Below, piece by piece: positions 1 to 8,235 of a stretch of 64,000 bases of DNA (position 1 is the stretch's first letter; each line of letters begins with the position of its first letter). This DNA comes from an uncultured Lachnospiraceae bacterium (GTDB taxonomy: Bacteria; Bacillota; Clostridia; Lachnospirales; Lachnospiraceae): NCBI GenBank assembly GCA_949949005.1, contig CATLHM010000004.1:124001-188000 (forward strand). The letters run 5' to 3'. The notes beneath the pieces are model-generated. The model did no database searches and was not told the origin of the DNA. It was given only the letters and a program-made list of their open reading frames with translations. The translations under genes and the position numbers were made by a program.

Positions 1-438
1 TACGGCGGAGCCATCAAACAGTTATCCATAGGAGTGGCGTCCGCAATGGGAAAGAAATATATCCACGGTGTAGGCGTTTTGGATGACTTCTGGAATTCAG
101 ACCATGATTCCTTCCTGGAATCCATGGCGGAGGCGGCCTCCTCTGTGATTGACTTTTTTAAAGGAAATCTGGTCTACATCAATGTGATGAAGAACATGTC
201 CGTAGACTGTGACTGCTGCGCGGTGGCAGAGGATCCCTGCATGGGGGACATCGGCATTCTTGCCAGCCTGGATCCGGTTGCAATCGACCAGGCGTGCCTT
301 GACCTGGTGTATGCGTCAGACGATCCGGGAAGGGATCATTTGATTGAGAGAATCGAGTCCCGCAACGGCGTGCATACCATTGAGCGGGCGGCGGAGCTTG
401 GCTATGGGGTGAGAGAGTACGAGCTGGTGGAGGTTTAA
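1..438 (+). CDS. DUF362 domain protein, C-terminal part (5' end outside window)
   Basis: The frame is open from base 1 and ends at the TAA before 439, so this is the C-terminal 145 residues of a longer gene. The stretch GGAIKQLSIGVASAMGKKY followed by a conserved Cys cluster (CDCCAVAEDPC) and a 'LASLDPVAIDQACLDLV' block is typical of DUF362 proteins, which are usually about 370 residues and often associated with Fe-S ferredoxin domains. The ORF caller's GTG at 34 is internal. Molecular function of the family is unknown; the Cys-rich segment suggests metal or cluster binding, which is inference. Confidence 0.8.
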   Translation, partial: YGGAIKQLSIGVASAMGKKYIHGVGVLDDFWNSDHDSFLESMAEAASSVIDFFKGNLVYINVMKNMSVDCDCCAVAEDPCMGDIGILASLDPVAIDQACLDLVYASDDPGRDHLIERIESRNGVHTIERAAELGYGVREYELVEV

Positions 439-539
439 GAGGATAGAGTAATGCTTCTCATTCACTTTTTCCGTAAAAGAATGGATGTGCGGCGTTACCT
501 ATCTCTTTAACGTAGAAAAATAACCGGACAAACACCGAA

Positions 540-570
540 AAGGGACGCTTCACACAAAGAAGTGTCCCTT
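540..570. other. 12-bp stem-loop ahead of the TraX-like gene
   Basis: AAGGGAC at 540-546 pairs with GTCCCTT at 564-570, followed by a G-T wobble and a CTTC/GAAG pairing, with a 7-nt loop. No run of T follows on the plus strand, so it is not a canonical terminator. It lies about 60 nt before the start of the downstream gene and could be a leader hairpin. Confidence 0.5.
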
Positions 571-631
571 GCCGCATCTTGAGGGCTGGGGCCCAAAGTT
601 TGCAGGTTTTGGAAAGGGAATGGAGATTGGT

Positions 632-1399
632 ATGTTTGACAAAGAGTGCAGAGGACTTTCCGGAAATCAATTGAAGATATTGGCAATTTTGTCCATGCTC
701 ATAGACCATCTGGCGTGGACGATCTGGCCCGGATATGAGAATAAAGCCTGGTGGCTGATCGCCATTCACTTGTTTGGGCGACTGGCCGCGCCTGTCATGT
801 GGTTTATGGTGGCGGAGGGATATCGGTATACAAGAAACCTGAAAAAGTATATGGCCAGGCTCTTTGTGCTATCCCTGTTTTCCCATTTTGCATACAATTT
901 TTGCTTTGGAATTTCCTTTGTCCCCTTCCGTGATTCCTTTTTTAATCAGACCAGCGTGATCTGGGCGCTGTTTTGCGCCGTGGTGGCCTTGTATATTTAT
1001 GATGATGAAAAAAGAAGAGTTCCCTTAAAGAGCTGGCAAAAGTCATTGCTGCTGGCAGGCCTTTGCCTTCTGGCATTCCCTTCCGACTGGTCCTGTTTTC
1101 CGGTATTATGTACCCTGCATATTTACCAAAACAGGGGAAACCTGAAAAAGCAGGTGCTGGGTATGCTGGCCTATATTTCCATGTACGTCCTTGTGTGGTG
1201 CCTGTGCATTGATTTTGTTTACGGCCTGGTTCAGTTTGGAATTATTATTGTATGGCCTTTTATGCATTTTTACAATGGCACAAGGGGGAATTATAAGGGA
1301 ATGAAATGGTTTTTCTATGGCTTCTATGTAGGGCACCTGGTTTTGTGCGGGATACTGCGGCTTTTGCTGCACGGGAATGTGGTGACGATTGTGGGGTGA
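632..1399 (+). CDS. TraX-family membrane protein (copy 1)
   Basis: A 255-residue polytopic membrane protein beginning near 'LSGNQLKILAILSMLIDH', the signature start of the TraX family, followed by about seven hydrophobic segments. TraX of F plasmids N-acetylates pilin; chromosomal Firmicute members have no proven role. I place the start at ATG 632, which has GGAG six bases upstream; the longer frame from TTG 569 has no ribosome site. A second paralogue lies at 24477, sharing the N-terminal LKxIAxxSMLxDH block. No conjugation genes are nearby, so a role in acylation of a surface molecule is more likely than in conjugation. Confidence 0.8.
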   Translation: MFDKECRGLSGNQLKILAILSMLIDHLAWTIWPGYENKAWWLIAIHLFGRLAAPVMWFMVAEGYRYTRNLKKYMARLFVLSLFSHFAYNFCFGISFVPFRDSFFNQTSVIWALFCAVVALYIYDDEKRRVPLKSWQKSLLLAGLCLLAFPSDWSCFPVLCTLHIYQNRGNLKKQVLGMLAYISMYVLVWCLCIDFVYGLVQFGIIIVWPFMHFYNGTRGNYKGMKWFFYGFYVGHLVLCGILRLLLHGNVVTIVG

Positions 1400-1490
1400 G
1401 GGCACAGCAGAGGCAGAACAGCCAGGAGGCCGGCCTGCGGCCTCCTGGCTAATAATCGGTATAAGAATAAAAATTTTAGGAGGACAAACC

Positions 1491-1946
1491 ATGTTAGAGA
1501 TTGGAACAAAAGCGCCGGATTTTACATTGCCGGATCAGAACGCAGAGATGCATTCTCTGTCAGACTACCGAGGAAAAAAGGTCATTCTTTATTTTTATCC
1601 CAAGGACAATACACCGGGATGTACGAAGCAGGCCTGTAATTTCGCAGAACTGTATCCGCAGTTTCAGGAGAAGGGAGCGGTAGTGATCGGCATCAGCAAG
1701 GACTCTGTGGCGTCCCACAAAAAATTTGAGGAAAAATACGCCCTGCCCTTTACGCTTCTCTCTGACACGGAGCTTACGGCCATCCAGGACTATGATGTCT
1801 GGAAAGAAAAGAAAAATTACGGCAAGGTATCCATGGGGGTGGTGCGGACGACCTACCTGATCGACGAGGAGGGGAAGATTGCCAGGGCTTTCGATAAGGT
1901 CAAAGCGGCGGAGAATCCCGGGGAGATGCTGGAGGAGATTTCATGA
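1491..1946 (+). CDS. bcp: Bcp-type thiol peroxidase (peroxiredoxin)
   Basis: A 151-residue peroxiredoxin of the BCP/PrxQ class that reduces hydrogen peroxide and organic hydroperoxides in the cytoplasm. The catalytic block YPKDNTPGCTKQAC places the peroxidatic Cys at 44 and the likely resolving Cys at 49, the usual spacing for PrxQ; Arg in 'VVRTTYLID' is also conserved. Start is ATG 1491 with AGGAGG ten bases upstream; the longer frame from 1389 lacks a ribosome site. Its stop overlaps the start of the following yaaA remnant (ATGA), so the two are translationally coupled and form a peroxide-defence unit. Confidence 0.93.
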   Translation: MLEIGTKAPDFTLPDQNAEMHSLSDYRGKKVILYFYPKDNTPGCTKQACNFAELYPQFQEKGAVVIGISKDSVASHKKFEEKYALPFTLLSDTELTAIQDYDVWKEKKNYGKVSMGVVRTTYLIDEEGKIARAFDKVKAAENPGEMLEEIS

Positions 1947-2359
1947 GGATCATCCTTGCCCCTGCAAAAAAGATGAGGGAGGATGACGACACCCTTTCGG
2001 CAGAGGGGCTTCCGGTATTTTTGGAGGAGGCAAAGCGGCTTTTAGAATGGCTTCGGGGGCTGACCTATGAGGAGCTGAAAGCCCTTTGGAAGTGTAATGA
2101 TAAAATTGCAAGACAGAACATGGAACGGATCAAAAGCATGGATTTGTACAGCCGCCTGACGCCAGCGATCCTTTCCTACGACGGAATCGCCTATCAGTAT
2201 ATGGCTCCCGGCGTGTTTGAGGATGGCTCCTTTTCGTATGTGCAGGAGCATCTGCGGATTTTGTCCGGCTTTTACGGCGTACTGAGGCCCATGGACGGGG
2301 TGGCCGCCTATCGGCTGGAAATGCAGGCTAAGGTGACGATAGAGGGAGAGATCGGATGA
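1943..2359 (+). pseudogene. yaaA: truncated YaaA peroxide-stress protein
   Basis: The 138-residue product starts MRIILAPAKKMRED and contains the conserved 'HLRILSGFYGVLRPMDG' and YRLEM blocks of YaaA (DUF328), a DNA-binding protein that limits iron-mediated damage during peroxide stress. Full-length YaaA is about 250 residues; here the frame stops soon after YRLEM, removing the conserved C-terminal half (the LWGD..N..LASxEY region). The next gene is convergent and only 35 bases away, so a deletion is the simplest explanation. It overlaps bcp by four bases. It could also be a short variant still expressed, but I treat it as broken. Confidence 0.7.
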
Positions 2360-2394
2360 TAGAACCTTTGTTTTCCTGTCATGAACCAATTCTT

Positions 2395-3123
2395 TTAACA
2401 GTTTACTCTCTGACACACATTTTCTTTGATTTTGGCAACGATCTGTTCCCTGGTCTTTTCGGCAATCTCTTTGGAGCTCATATCCTTGTAGGCCTCATAA
2501 GGAATCGGGGGCAGGAAATGTACCTGGGTTCGGACCTTCTTCAGGGAATTGAGCTCGAAGGGCTTGTAGGAGTCGATCAAAACCACAGGTATAATGGGGG
2601 TCTGGGACTTGATGGAACATTTAAAGGCGCCGGGGAGAAACTCATGAACCTCGTTTCGGTTGTGGTAATAGCCCCCTTCGGGAAAGACGATGTAGCGCCT
2701 TCCTGCCTTCACCTCTTCGATAATTCCAAGAACGGTTTTTAGCTGCTTTTTCATGTCTGTCTTGTCCAGCCTGCTTCCCTTTAGCAGGGAGATGAACTGG
2801 GTGGTAATCAGTTGGTGGGAGCGTTTATCGTCAATCATCACGGTGCAGGGCTTACTATGCCCGGAGATAATACCCAAAGCGTCGTATTTTCCCTGATGAT
2901 TGGGGTACATGACATAACCGCCCTGGGCTGGAAGATTTTCTGTTCCGTACACATCCGTATGGATCCGGCCGTTCCGCTGCAAAATGGAAACGGCGCGCCG
3001 GGCCACCGCATAGCGCTGCTCTTCGGTGTAGCGTTCCTGATGTTTTTCAATATAGGTTGCTTTGCCCAGGTAAAATATCACAAAGGGCAGGGAAACCAGA
3101 ATCACAAAACAAAATCTTATCAC
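2395..3123 (-). CDS. plsC: 1-acyl-sn-glycerol-3-phosphate acyltransferase (PlsC family)
   Basis: A 242-residue membrane-anchored acyltransferase that would transfer a fatty acyl group to lysophosphatidic acid in phospholipid synthesis. It has an N-terminal membrane segment (about residues 3-20), motif I NHQGKYD with His76 and Asp81 (HX4D), and motif III FPEGG at 147-151. The likely start is GTG at 3123; the ribosome site is weak. It is convergent with the truncated yaaA and stands alone. Family substrate specificity (lysophosphatidate versus other lysolipids) cannot be read from sequence. Confidence 0.85.
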   Translation of the reverse strand: MIRFCFVILVSLPFVIFYLGKATYIEKHQERYTEEQRYAVARRAVSILQRNGRIHTDVYGTENLPAQGGYVMYPNHQGKYDALGIISGHSKPCTVMIDDKRSHQLITTQFISLLKGSRLDKTDMKKQLKTVLGIIEEVKAGRRYIVFPEGGYYHNRNEVHEFLPGAFKCSIKSQTPIIPVVLIDSYKPFELNSLKKVRTQVHFLPPIPYEAYKDMSSKEIAEKTREQIVAKIKENVCQRVNC

Positions 3124-3336
3124 AGTCGTAACCTCACATTCGTATTTAAAAATATAGCACAGGGAAGAGAGAATTTCAAGATGGGGAGTTTTCGAAGAGA
3201 ATTATTCCCTTTGTTCCTTCTGGCAAGTAAAAGCTGTGTTTCCAGAATCACCAGAACTTCTGTTTGCTTCTGCCAAAAATTTTATACAAAATGTATAGAT
3301 ATTGTTTGTATATTGTTAATATATTTGGAAAAAAGA

Positions 3337-3365
3337 TTGACAGAACTTGGTAGTAATAGTAGAAT
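3337..3365 (+). promoter_or_regulatory. sigma-A promoter for the GGDEF-EAL-PAS gene
   Basis: TTGACA at 3337-3342, a 17-base spacer and TAGAAT at 3360-3365. It lies about 80 bases before the ATG at 3443 in the otherwise gene-free, AT-rich interval 3124-3442, in which I see no other feature. Confidence 0.75.
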
Positions 3366-3442
3366 TATATATGATATAAAGACAAATTTTATTTGTTTGT
3401 CTGCCAGAATATAAGGATTCCACGTAATATAGGGGGTGGATT

Positions 3443-6415
3443 ATGGAAAAAGAAAGAACAGAAAGCTGTTCCTATCAGAACCAGGGCGTTCTGACACAAA
3501 ATGCGCTTGACGAGTTGCTTTTCCCACAAGACTTTATGGAGGAGGCGAGGAAGTTCATTGCGGAGAGTGAGCCCAACGCCTACTGCTTCGTCACCATTGA
3601 TATTCTCTACTTTCGGATGTTTAACAAGCTTTACGGACGAAAGGCAGGAGATGCTTGCCTGCAGAAGATCGCAAGCCATCTGGACGAGGCCTGCAAGCAA
3701 AACGGCGGCATGGCAGGGTATTTTCAGGGAGATGACTTTTGCGTTATTATACCATGGCAGATCGAACAGATCGAGCAGCTTCGGGATCAGATATCAAACG
3801 ACATCTCCCAAATTGGGAAGGCTATCGGCATTATTCCTGTCTTTGGGTATACCCCTATCGACGATCCCGGGCTTTCCCCGGAGGTCTTTTTTGACCGGGC
3901 AACCCTTGCCCAGGAACAGGCCAATGTCCACAACCAAATTGTTTGTTACGATCCGAAAATGGAGTGGGATTTGGAAGAGGAGATGCGTTTGCTCTCGGAA
4001 ATCACTGATGCGCTGAAGCGGGATGAGTTTATCTTTTTTGTTCAGCCACAGTGTGATATCACTTCCGGTAAGGTGGTGGGCGCGGAATCCCTGGTACGCT
4101 GGAGGCACGGCACCAAGGGGCTGGTTTCGCCCGGCAAATTCATTCCTGCTTTGGAACGCTGCGGGGCGATTTATCTTTTGGATCAACAAATCTGGGAAAA
4201 GGTATGCCGCTGGCTGCGAAGCTGGATTGACCGGGGCTATGAGCCGGTACCTATTTCCGTCAATATTTCCCGTATCGATATTTTGGCTATGGATGTTCCC
4301 GACTATTTGAACCAACTGCTGAAAAAATACGACCTGTCAGCCAAATATATAAAGGCGGAGATCACCGAAAGCGCTTACACCCAAGATGACCAGTCTATTG
4401 ACAGTACGGTGGAGCGTTTGAGGCAGGACGGATTCCTGGTTATGATGGACGACTTTGGCAGCGGATATTCTTCTTTGAACATGCTGAAAAGCATCCCTGT
4501 GGACGTGCTGAAAATAGATATGCGCTTCCTGGAAATTACGGAGGAAAACGAGCAAAAGGGTATCGGTATTCTGGAATCTATCGTGAATATGGCGCGGCTG
4601 CTTAGCCTGCCCATTATCGTGGAGGGTGTGGAAACCCAGGAGCAGGAAATGGTTTTGCGCAGTATGGGATGCCGGTACACCCAGGGCTTTTATTATTACC
4701 GCCCTATGGGTATCGAACAGTTCGAGGCTCTTTTGGCTGACGAGCGGCGGTTAGACCTGACAGGCCTGCATTGTAAGCAGGTGGAATCTTTCCATATGCG
4801 GGAAGTGATAGACGGAAATCTCTTTACTGATACAATGCTTAACAATATCCTTGGGCCCGCTGCCGTTTATGATGTTTTTGAGCGGCAGGTAGAGATCACC
4901 CGGGTTAATGAGCAGTATTACCGGATGGCTGGCCTGGATGCGGATGACAGGGACATGAGCCGCAAGGTCTGGAACAGTGTCCGGGATGACGACCGGCTGC
5001 TTTTGCAGGAACTATTTGAGCGGGCTTATGAGGTGCGGCCCAGTGAAGCGGAGGGGAACATCCACTATCTGCGGATAGATGGAAAGGTGCTCTGGCTGCG
5101 CGTCAAGGTGTTTTTCCTTCAGGAGAAGAAAGGCCACAGGCTCTACTTCGTCACAGCCAAGGATATCACCGATCTTCAGGAGCATCGCAGGGCCAAGGCA
5201 CGGACGGAACAGCCTTTGGTGAAGCTGGCTGATGTGGAGCGGCAACAGTTGGAACAGTACTATGGATCGTTACCCTGTGGGTACGGATTGTCCAAGATCC
5301 TGCTGGACGAGAATGGGGAGCCGGCAGGCTATGATATTGTTTACATTAACAGGGAGATGGAACGGTTATACGGCAGTAATTTTGACTATATCCGGGGCCT
5401 GATCCTCAAAGCGTTCAAGGATGACGCCAACCGTCTGTTGCGCAAGGCTTATCAGGCGGCATATGTGGGAGAGACGGTGGAACATTATGCCTACAGCTCC
5501 GTTTCCGGCCACTATCTTCAGATTACGCTGTTCCAGCATGATTACGGCTATGTGGCCTGCCTGTTGCGGAACATAACCTACAGGCAGCTTTATAAGGGGG
5601 CATTTAACAGTATGGTGCTCTCCTACCGGGAGGTTTACCACCTTCAGCTTCAGGAGAACTACTGCCGCATGATCCATCCGGATCAGACCAGCGTGACGGA
5701 GCGGGGGAACTATGCCGCTATGGTAGAACGCCATTTCGGCACCGGTAAGATTCTGAAATATGACGAGAAGAACGTTCGGGAGTTCCTTTCCCTGGAATAT
5801 CTGCGAAGCGCATTGGAGAATCAGAACTCGGTGGATTACCGTTACCGCCGGAGCGGAAAGGAAAGCCCGGACGAATGGTGCCAGACCACAGTGACCATCA
5901 GCGAGCGCGAAAACGGAAAGCCAAAAACCGCTATCATTACGATTCAGAGTATTGATAAGATCATGAAGGAAGAAGAAGAGCGGCGGCAGGAGCGCATGAT
6001 GGAATCTCTGGCTAATATGTCCGATGCATTCTTTATTTACCGCGCGATAGACGATGAGAGGATCCTGTATGCCAATCCGGCAATCATGGAACTTTTTGGC
6101 TGTCAGACCATGACGGAATTGATGGAGCTGGTTCAGTACTCCTTCAGGGGTTTGGTTCACCCCGAGGATCTTGCCAGAGTGGAGTGGGAGATTCAGGATC
6201 AAATCAGCAACTCTGTACGAAATATGGATTATGTACAGTACCGAATCATCCGCAAGGATGGGGAGATCCGCTGGGTAGACGACTATGGACATCTGGAGAG
6301 TACAAAGTGGGGTGAAGAGCACCGCCTGTTCTATGTATTTCTAAGGGACATCACGGATACCATAACCTCCGTCCAGAAGGATAAATTGTTGAATACCAAC
6401 CAATTCTACAATTGA
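3443..6415 (+). CDS. degenerate GGDEF - EAL - multiple PAS signalling protein
   Basis: A 990-residue cytoplasmic protein. Residues about 30-160 form a GGDEF-like domain whose signature is FQGDDF instead of GGDEF, so cyclase activity is doubtful. Residues about 175-430 form an EAL phosphodiesterase domain with ESLVRW (EAL motif as ESL), EITES, DDFGSGYSSL, KIDMRF and EGVET; the metal- and general-base residues of active enzymes appear to be present. From about 465 to the end there are three or four PAS-like modules, the last (about 850-985) with the typical 'HPEDLARVEWEI...YRIIRKDGEIRWV' block. The arrangement is inverted: sensory PAS domains follow rather than precede the catalytic part. Likely a cyclic-di-GMP hydrolase or receptor. 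Monocistronic, own promoter, strong terminator. Confidence 0.85.
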   Translation: MEKERTESCSYQNQGVLTQNALDELLFPQDFMEEARKFIAESEPNAYCFVTIDILYFRMFNKLYGRKAGDACLQKIASHLDEACKQNGGMAGYFQGDDFCVIIPWQIEQIEQLRDQISNDISQIGKAIGIIPVFGYTPIDDPGLSPEVFFDRATLAQEQANVHNQIVCYDPKMEWDLEEEMRLLSEITDALKRDEFIFFVQPQCDITSGKVVGAESLVRWRHGTKGLVSPGKFIPALERCGAIYLLDQQIWEKVCRWLRSWIDRGYEPVPISVNISRIDILAMDVPDYLNQLLKKYDLSAKYIKAEITESAYTQDDQSIDSTVERLRQDGFLVMMDDFGSGYSSLNMLKSIPVDVLKIDMRFLEITEENEQKGIGILESIVNMARLLSLPIIVEGVETQEQEMVLRSMGCRYTQGFYYYRPMGIEQFEALLADERRLDLTGLHCKQVESFHMREVIDGNLFTDTMLNNILGPAAVYDVFERQVEITRVNEQYYRMAGLDADDRDMSRKVWNSVRDDDRLLLQELFERAYEVRPSEAEGNIHYLRIDGKVLWLRVKVFFLQEKKGHRLYFVTAKDITDLQEHRRAKARTEQPLVKLADVERQQLEQYYGSLPCGYGLSKILLDENGEPAGYDIVYINREMERLYGSNFDYIRGLILKAFKDDANRLLRKAYQAAYVGETVEHYAYSSVSGHYLQITLFQHDYGYVACLLRNITYRQLYKGAFNSMVLSYREVYHLQLQENYCRMIHPDQTSVTERGNYAAMVERHFGTGKILKYDEKNVREFLSLEYLRSALENQNSVDYRYRRSGKESPDEWCQTTVTISERENGKPKTAIITIQSIDKIMKEEEERRQERMMESLANMSDAFFIYRAIDDERILYANPAIMELFGCQTMTELMELVQYSFRGLVHPEDLARVEWEIQDQISNSVRNMDYVQYRIIRKDGEIRWVDDYGHLESTKWGEEHRLFYVFLRDITDTITSVQKDKLLNTNQFYN

Positions 6416-6440
6416 TTAAAGTGATAATTTTTGTGAACAA

Positions 6441-6504
6441 GCCCCGGCTTCATAGCTGGCTCTGCCCTTTGGGATTGCCTGCTATGAAGCCGGGGCTTTT
6501 ACTT
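6441..6504 (+). terminator. rho-independent terminator after the GGDEF-EAL gene
   Basis: A perfect 16-bp stem, GCCCCGGCTTCATAGC at 6441-6456 pairing with 6481-6496, with a 24-base loop, followed directly by TTTT and ACTTT. Confidence 0.85.
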
Positions 6505-6545
6505 TGAAAGTATCGAATTCTTATGGTAGGTCTGCGCACTTGCTG
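6498..6545. repeat. 48-bp direct repeat, copy A
   Basis: Bases 6498-6545 recur exactly at 6659-6706, offset 161 bp. The unit begins TTTACTTTGAAAGTATCG and ends GCGCACTTGCTG. Between the copies, TTCAAAGTAA-CCCCC (from 6605) is complementary to GGGGGTTTACTTTGAA leading into copy B, so the interval can also fold into a large hairpin. No gene is seen in the interval. Confidence 0.9.
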
Positions 6546-6658
6546 TGCTGACCGTATAGCGCCAAAATGCCTGCTTTTGGCATTTTGTGTGCATCCCCCG
6601 GAGGGTTCAAAGTAACCCCCTTTCATATCATGGTGGTGCCAAGAAAGCGGCATGGGGG

Positions 6659-6706
6659 TTTACTTTGAAAGTATCGAATTCTTATGGTAGGTCTGCGCAC
6701 TTGCTG
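6659..6706. repeat. 48-bp direct repeat, copy B
   Basis: Exact second copy of 6498-6545. It runs directly into a 26-base segment (6706-6731) that is repeated in inverse orientation at 14427-14452. Confidence 0.9.
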
Positions 6707-6731
6707 CGCCAGCGGCGCATGTAAGTTTACT
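6706..6731. repeat. 26-base dispersed repeat (inverted copy at 14427)
   Basis: GCGCCAGCGGCGCATGTAAG and the following six bases are the exact reverse complement of 14427-14452, 7.7 kb away. The two copies flank the whole rarA-to-helicase block in inverted orientation. Confidence 0.85.
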
Positions 6732-6742
6732 TTACCAAATAC

Positions 6743-6792
6743 AAACAAATGTTCTAAAAACCATTGCCATTCGCCGGAAAGTATGCTATTAT
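6743..6792 (+). promoter_or_regulatory. rarA promoter with possible LexA-like box
   Basis: TTGCCA at 6764-6769, 17-base spacer, and TATTAT at 6787-6792 preceded by TGC (extended -10). Ten bases upstream, AAACAAATGTTC at 6743-6754 differs at one base from the Firmicute LexA consensus GAAC-N4-GTTC. The promoter is convincing; the LexA site is a suggestion only because it lies upstream of the -35. Confidence 0.55.
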
Positions 6793-6846
6793 TTATCCAA
6801 ACACACGTTCAGAACCAGGAAGGGATTTTGAAACTTTGAAAGGAGC

Positions 6847-8235
6847 ATGATTGCAGGGATGGAACAGCTTTCACTGTTTTCTGAGGAGGTAACTATGAGC
6901 GCGCCCCTTGCCAGCAGGTTGAGGCCGCGGACACTTGATGACTATATCGGTCAAGAACATTTGTTAGGGCCTGGAAAGGTGCTTCGGCGGATGCTGGAGA
7001 AGGATCTGATCAGCTCTATGATTTTTTGGGGGCCTCCAGGCGTAGGGAAGACCACGCTGGCCCGTATTATTGCGAATATGACACAATCGTCATTTATAGA
7101 TTTCAGCGCGGTTACCAGCGGAATTAAGGAGATCAAGGAAGTGATGAAGCAGGCGGAGAGCAGCAGGCTAATGGGGCAGAAGACCATAGTATTTGTGGAC
7201 GAGATTCACCGCTTCAACAAGGCACAGCAGGATGCATTTCTTCCTTATGTGGAGAAGGGGAGCATCATCCTGATCGGCGCTACCACCGAAAATCCCTCCT
7301 TCGAGATCAATTCCGCCCTCCTTTCCAGGTGCAAGGTGTTTGTCTTGCAGGCCCTGACCACTGAGGATATGGGCAGGCTTTTGCGCCATGCCCTTACGGA
7401 CGGACGGGGCCTTGGGAGCCAGACCATTCATATAGAAGAAAGACTTCTGAATGCCATTGCCGTTTTTGCCAGCGGGGACGCAAGGATGGCCCTGAATACT
7501 CTGGATATGGCTGTCTTAAATGGAAGGATTGAGGCGGATGGCTCCATCACAGTAGGGGAGGAGATATTGGAACAATGCACCGGCCAGAAAATGCTTCTGT
7601 ATGACAGAAATGGGGAGGAGCACTATAATCTGATATCGGCGCTACACAAATCTATGAGAAACAGCGACCCTGACGCGGCCATCTATTGGCTGGCAAGAAT
7701 GCTGGAGGCCGGGGAAGATCCTCTTTATATTGCCAGGCGGCTGATACGCTTTGCCAGTGAGGATGTGGGGATCGCGGATGTGGGCGCCCTTACAGTGGCG
7801 GTGGCTGCCTATCAGGCCTGTCATTTTAACGGTATGCCGGAGTGTGATGTGAATCTGACACAGGCGGTGGTTTATTTGTCCATGGCTCCCAAGTCCAATG
7901 CCCTATATACAGGCTATGGCAGGGCAAAGCAGGATGCAAGGAAGATGTTGACTGAGCCGGTACCGCTTCAGATCAGGAACGGCGTGACCAGCCTGATGCA
8001 GGAGCTGCACTATGGGGAGGGCTATCAGTATGCCCATGACCGGGAGGAAAAGCTGACCGAAATGGAATGCCTGCCAGATTCCCTTAAGGGAAAGGAGTAT
8101 TATGTGCCCACCACCCAGGGTGCGGAGGCGCAGGTGGGGGAGAAGCTAAGGCAGGTGAAGGTGTTTAAAGACTCTCTCAGGGAGGGGAGTTCGGCTTATT
8201 CCTCCCACAAGAAGGAGGCAGGAGATGGCATTTGA
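6847..8235 (+). CDS. rarA: RarA/MgsA replication-associated recombination ATPase
   Basis: A 462-residue AAA+ clamp-loader-like ATPase that acts at stalled replication forks. Walker A GPPGVGKT is at about 62-69, Walker B VFVDEIHR at about 115-122, sensor 1 GATTENPSFE follows, and the C-terminal tetramerisation part has the usual 'SEDVGIAD' and 'MAPKSNA' blocks. Residues 7-11 read QLSLF, a perfect match to the bacterial beta-clamp-binding consensus QL(S/D)LF, so recruitment to the sliding clamp is likely (inference). Start ATG 6847 follows AAAGGAG. The gene overlaps the downstream radical-SAM gene by 11 bases, tying it to a DNA-modification/repair pair. Confidence 0.95.
   Translation: MIAGMEQLSLFSEEVTMSAPLASRLRPRTLDDYIGQEHLLGPGKVLRRMLEKDLISSMIFWGPPGVGKTTLARIIANMTQSSFIDFSAVTSGIKEIKEVMKQAESSRLMGQKTIVFVDEIHRFNKAQQDAFLPYVEKGSIILIGATTENPSFEINSALLSRCKVFVLQALTTEDMGRLLRHALTDGRGLGSQTIHIEERLLNAIAVFASGDARMALNTLDMAVLNGRIEADGSITVGEEILEQCTGQKMLLYDRNGEEHYNLISALHKSMRNSDPDAAIYWLARMLEAGEDPLYIARRLIRFASEDVGIADVGALTVAVAAYQACHFNGMPECDVNLTQAVVYLSMAPKSNALYTGYGRAKQDARKMLTEPVPLQIRNGVTSLMQELHYGEGYQYAHDREEKLTEMECLPDSLKGKEYYVPTTQGAEAQVGEKLRQVKVFKDSLREGSSAYSSHKKEAGDGI

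Noticed and set aside
2812-3414. A 200-residue plus-strand open frame
   Set aside because: Antisense to plsC with no family features.
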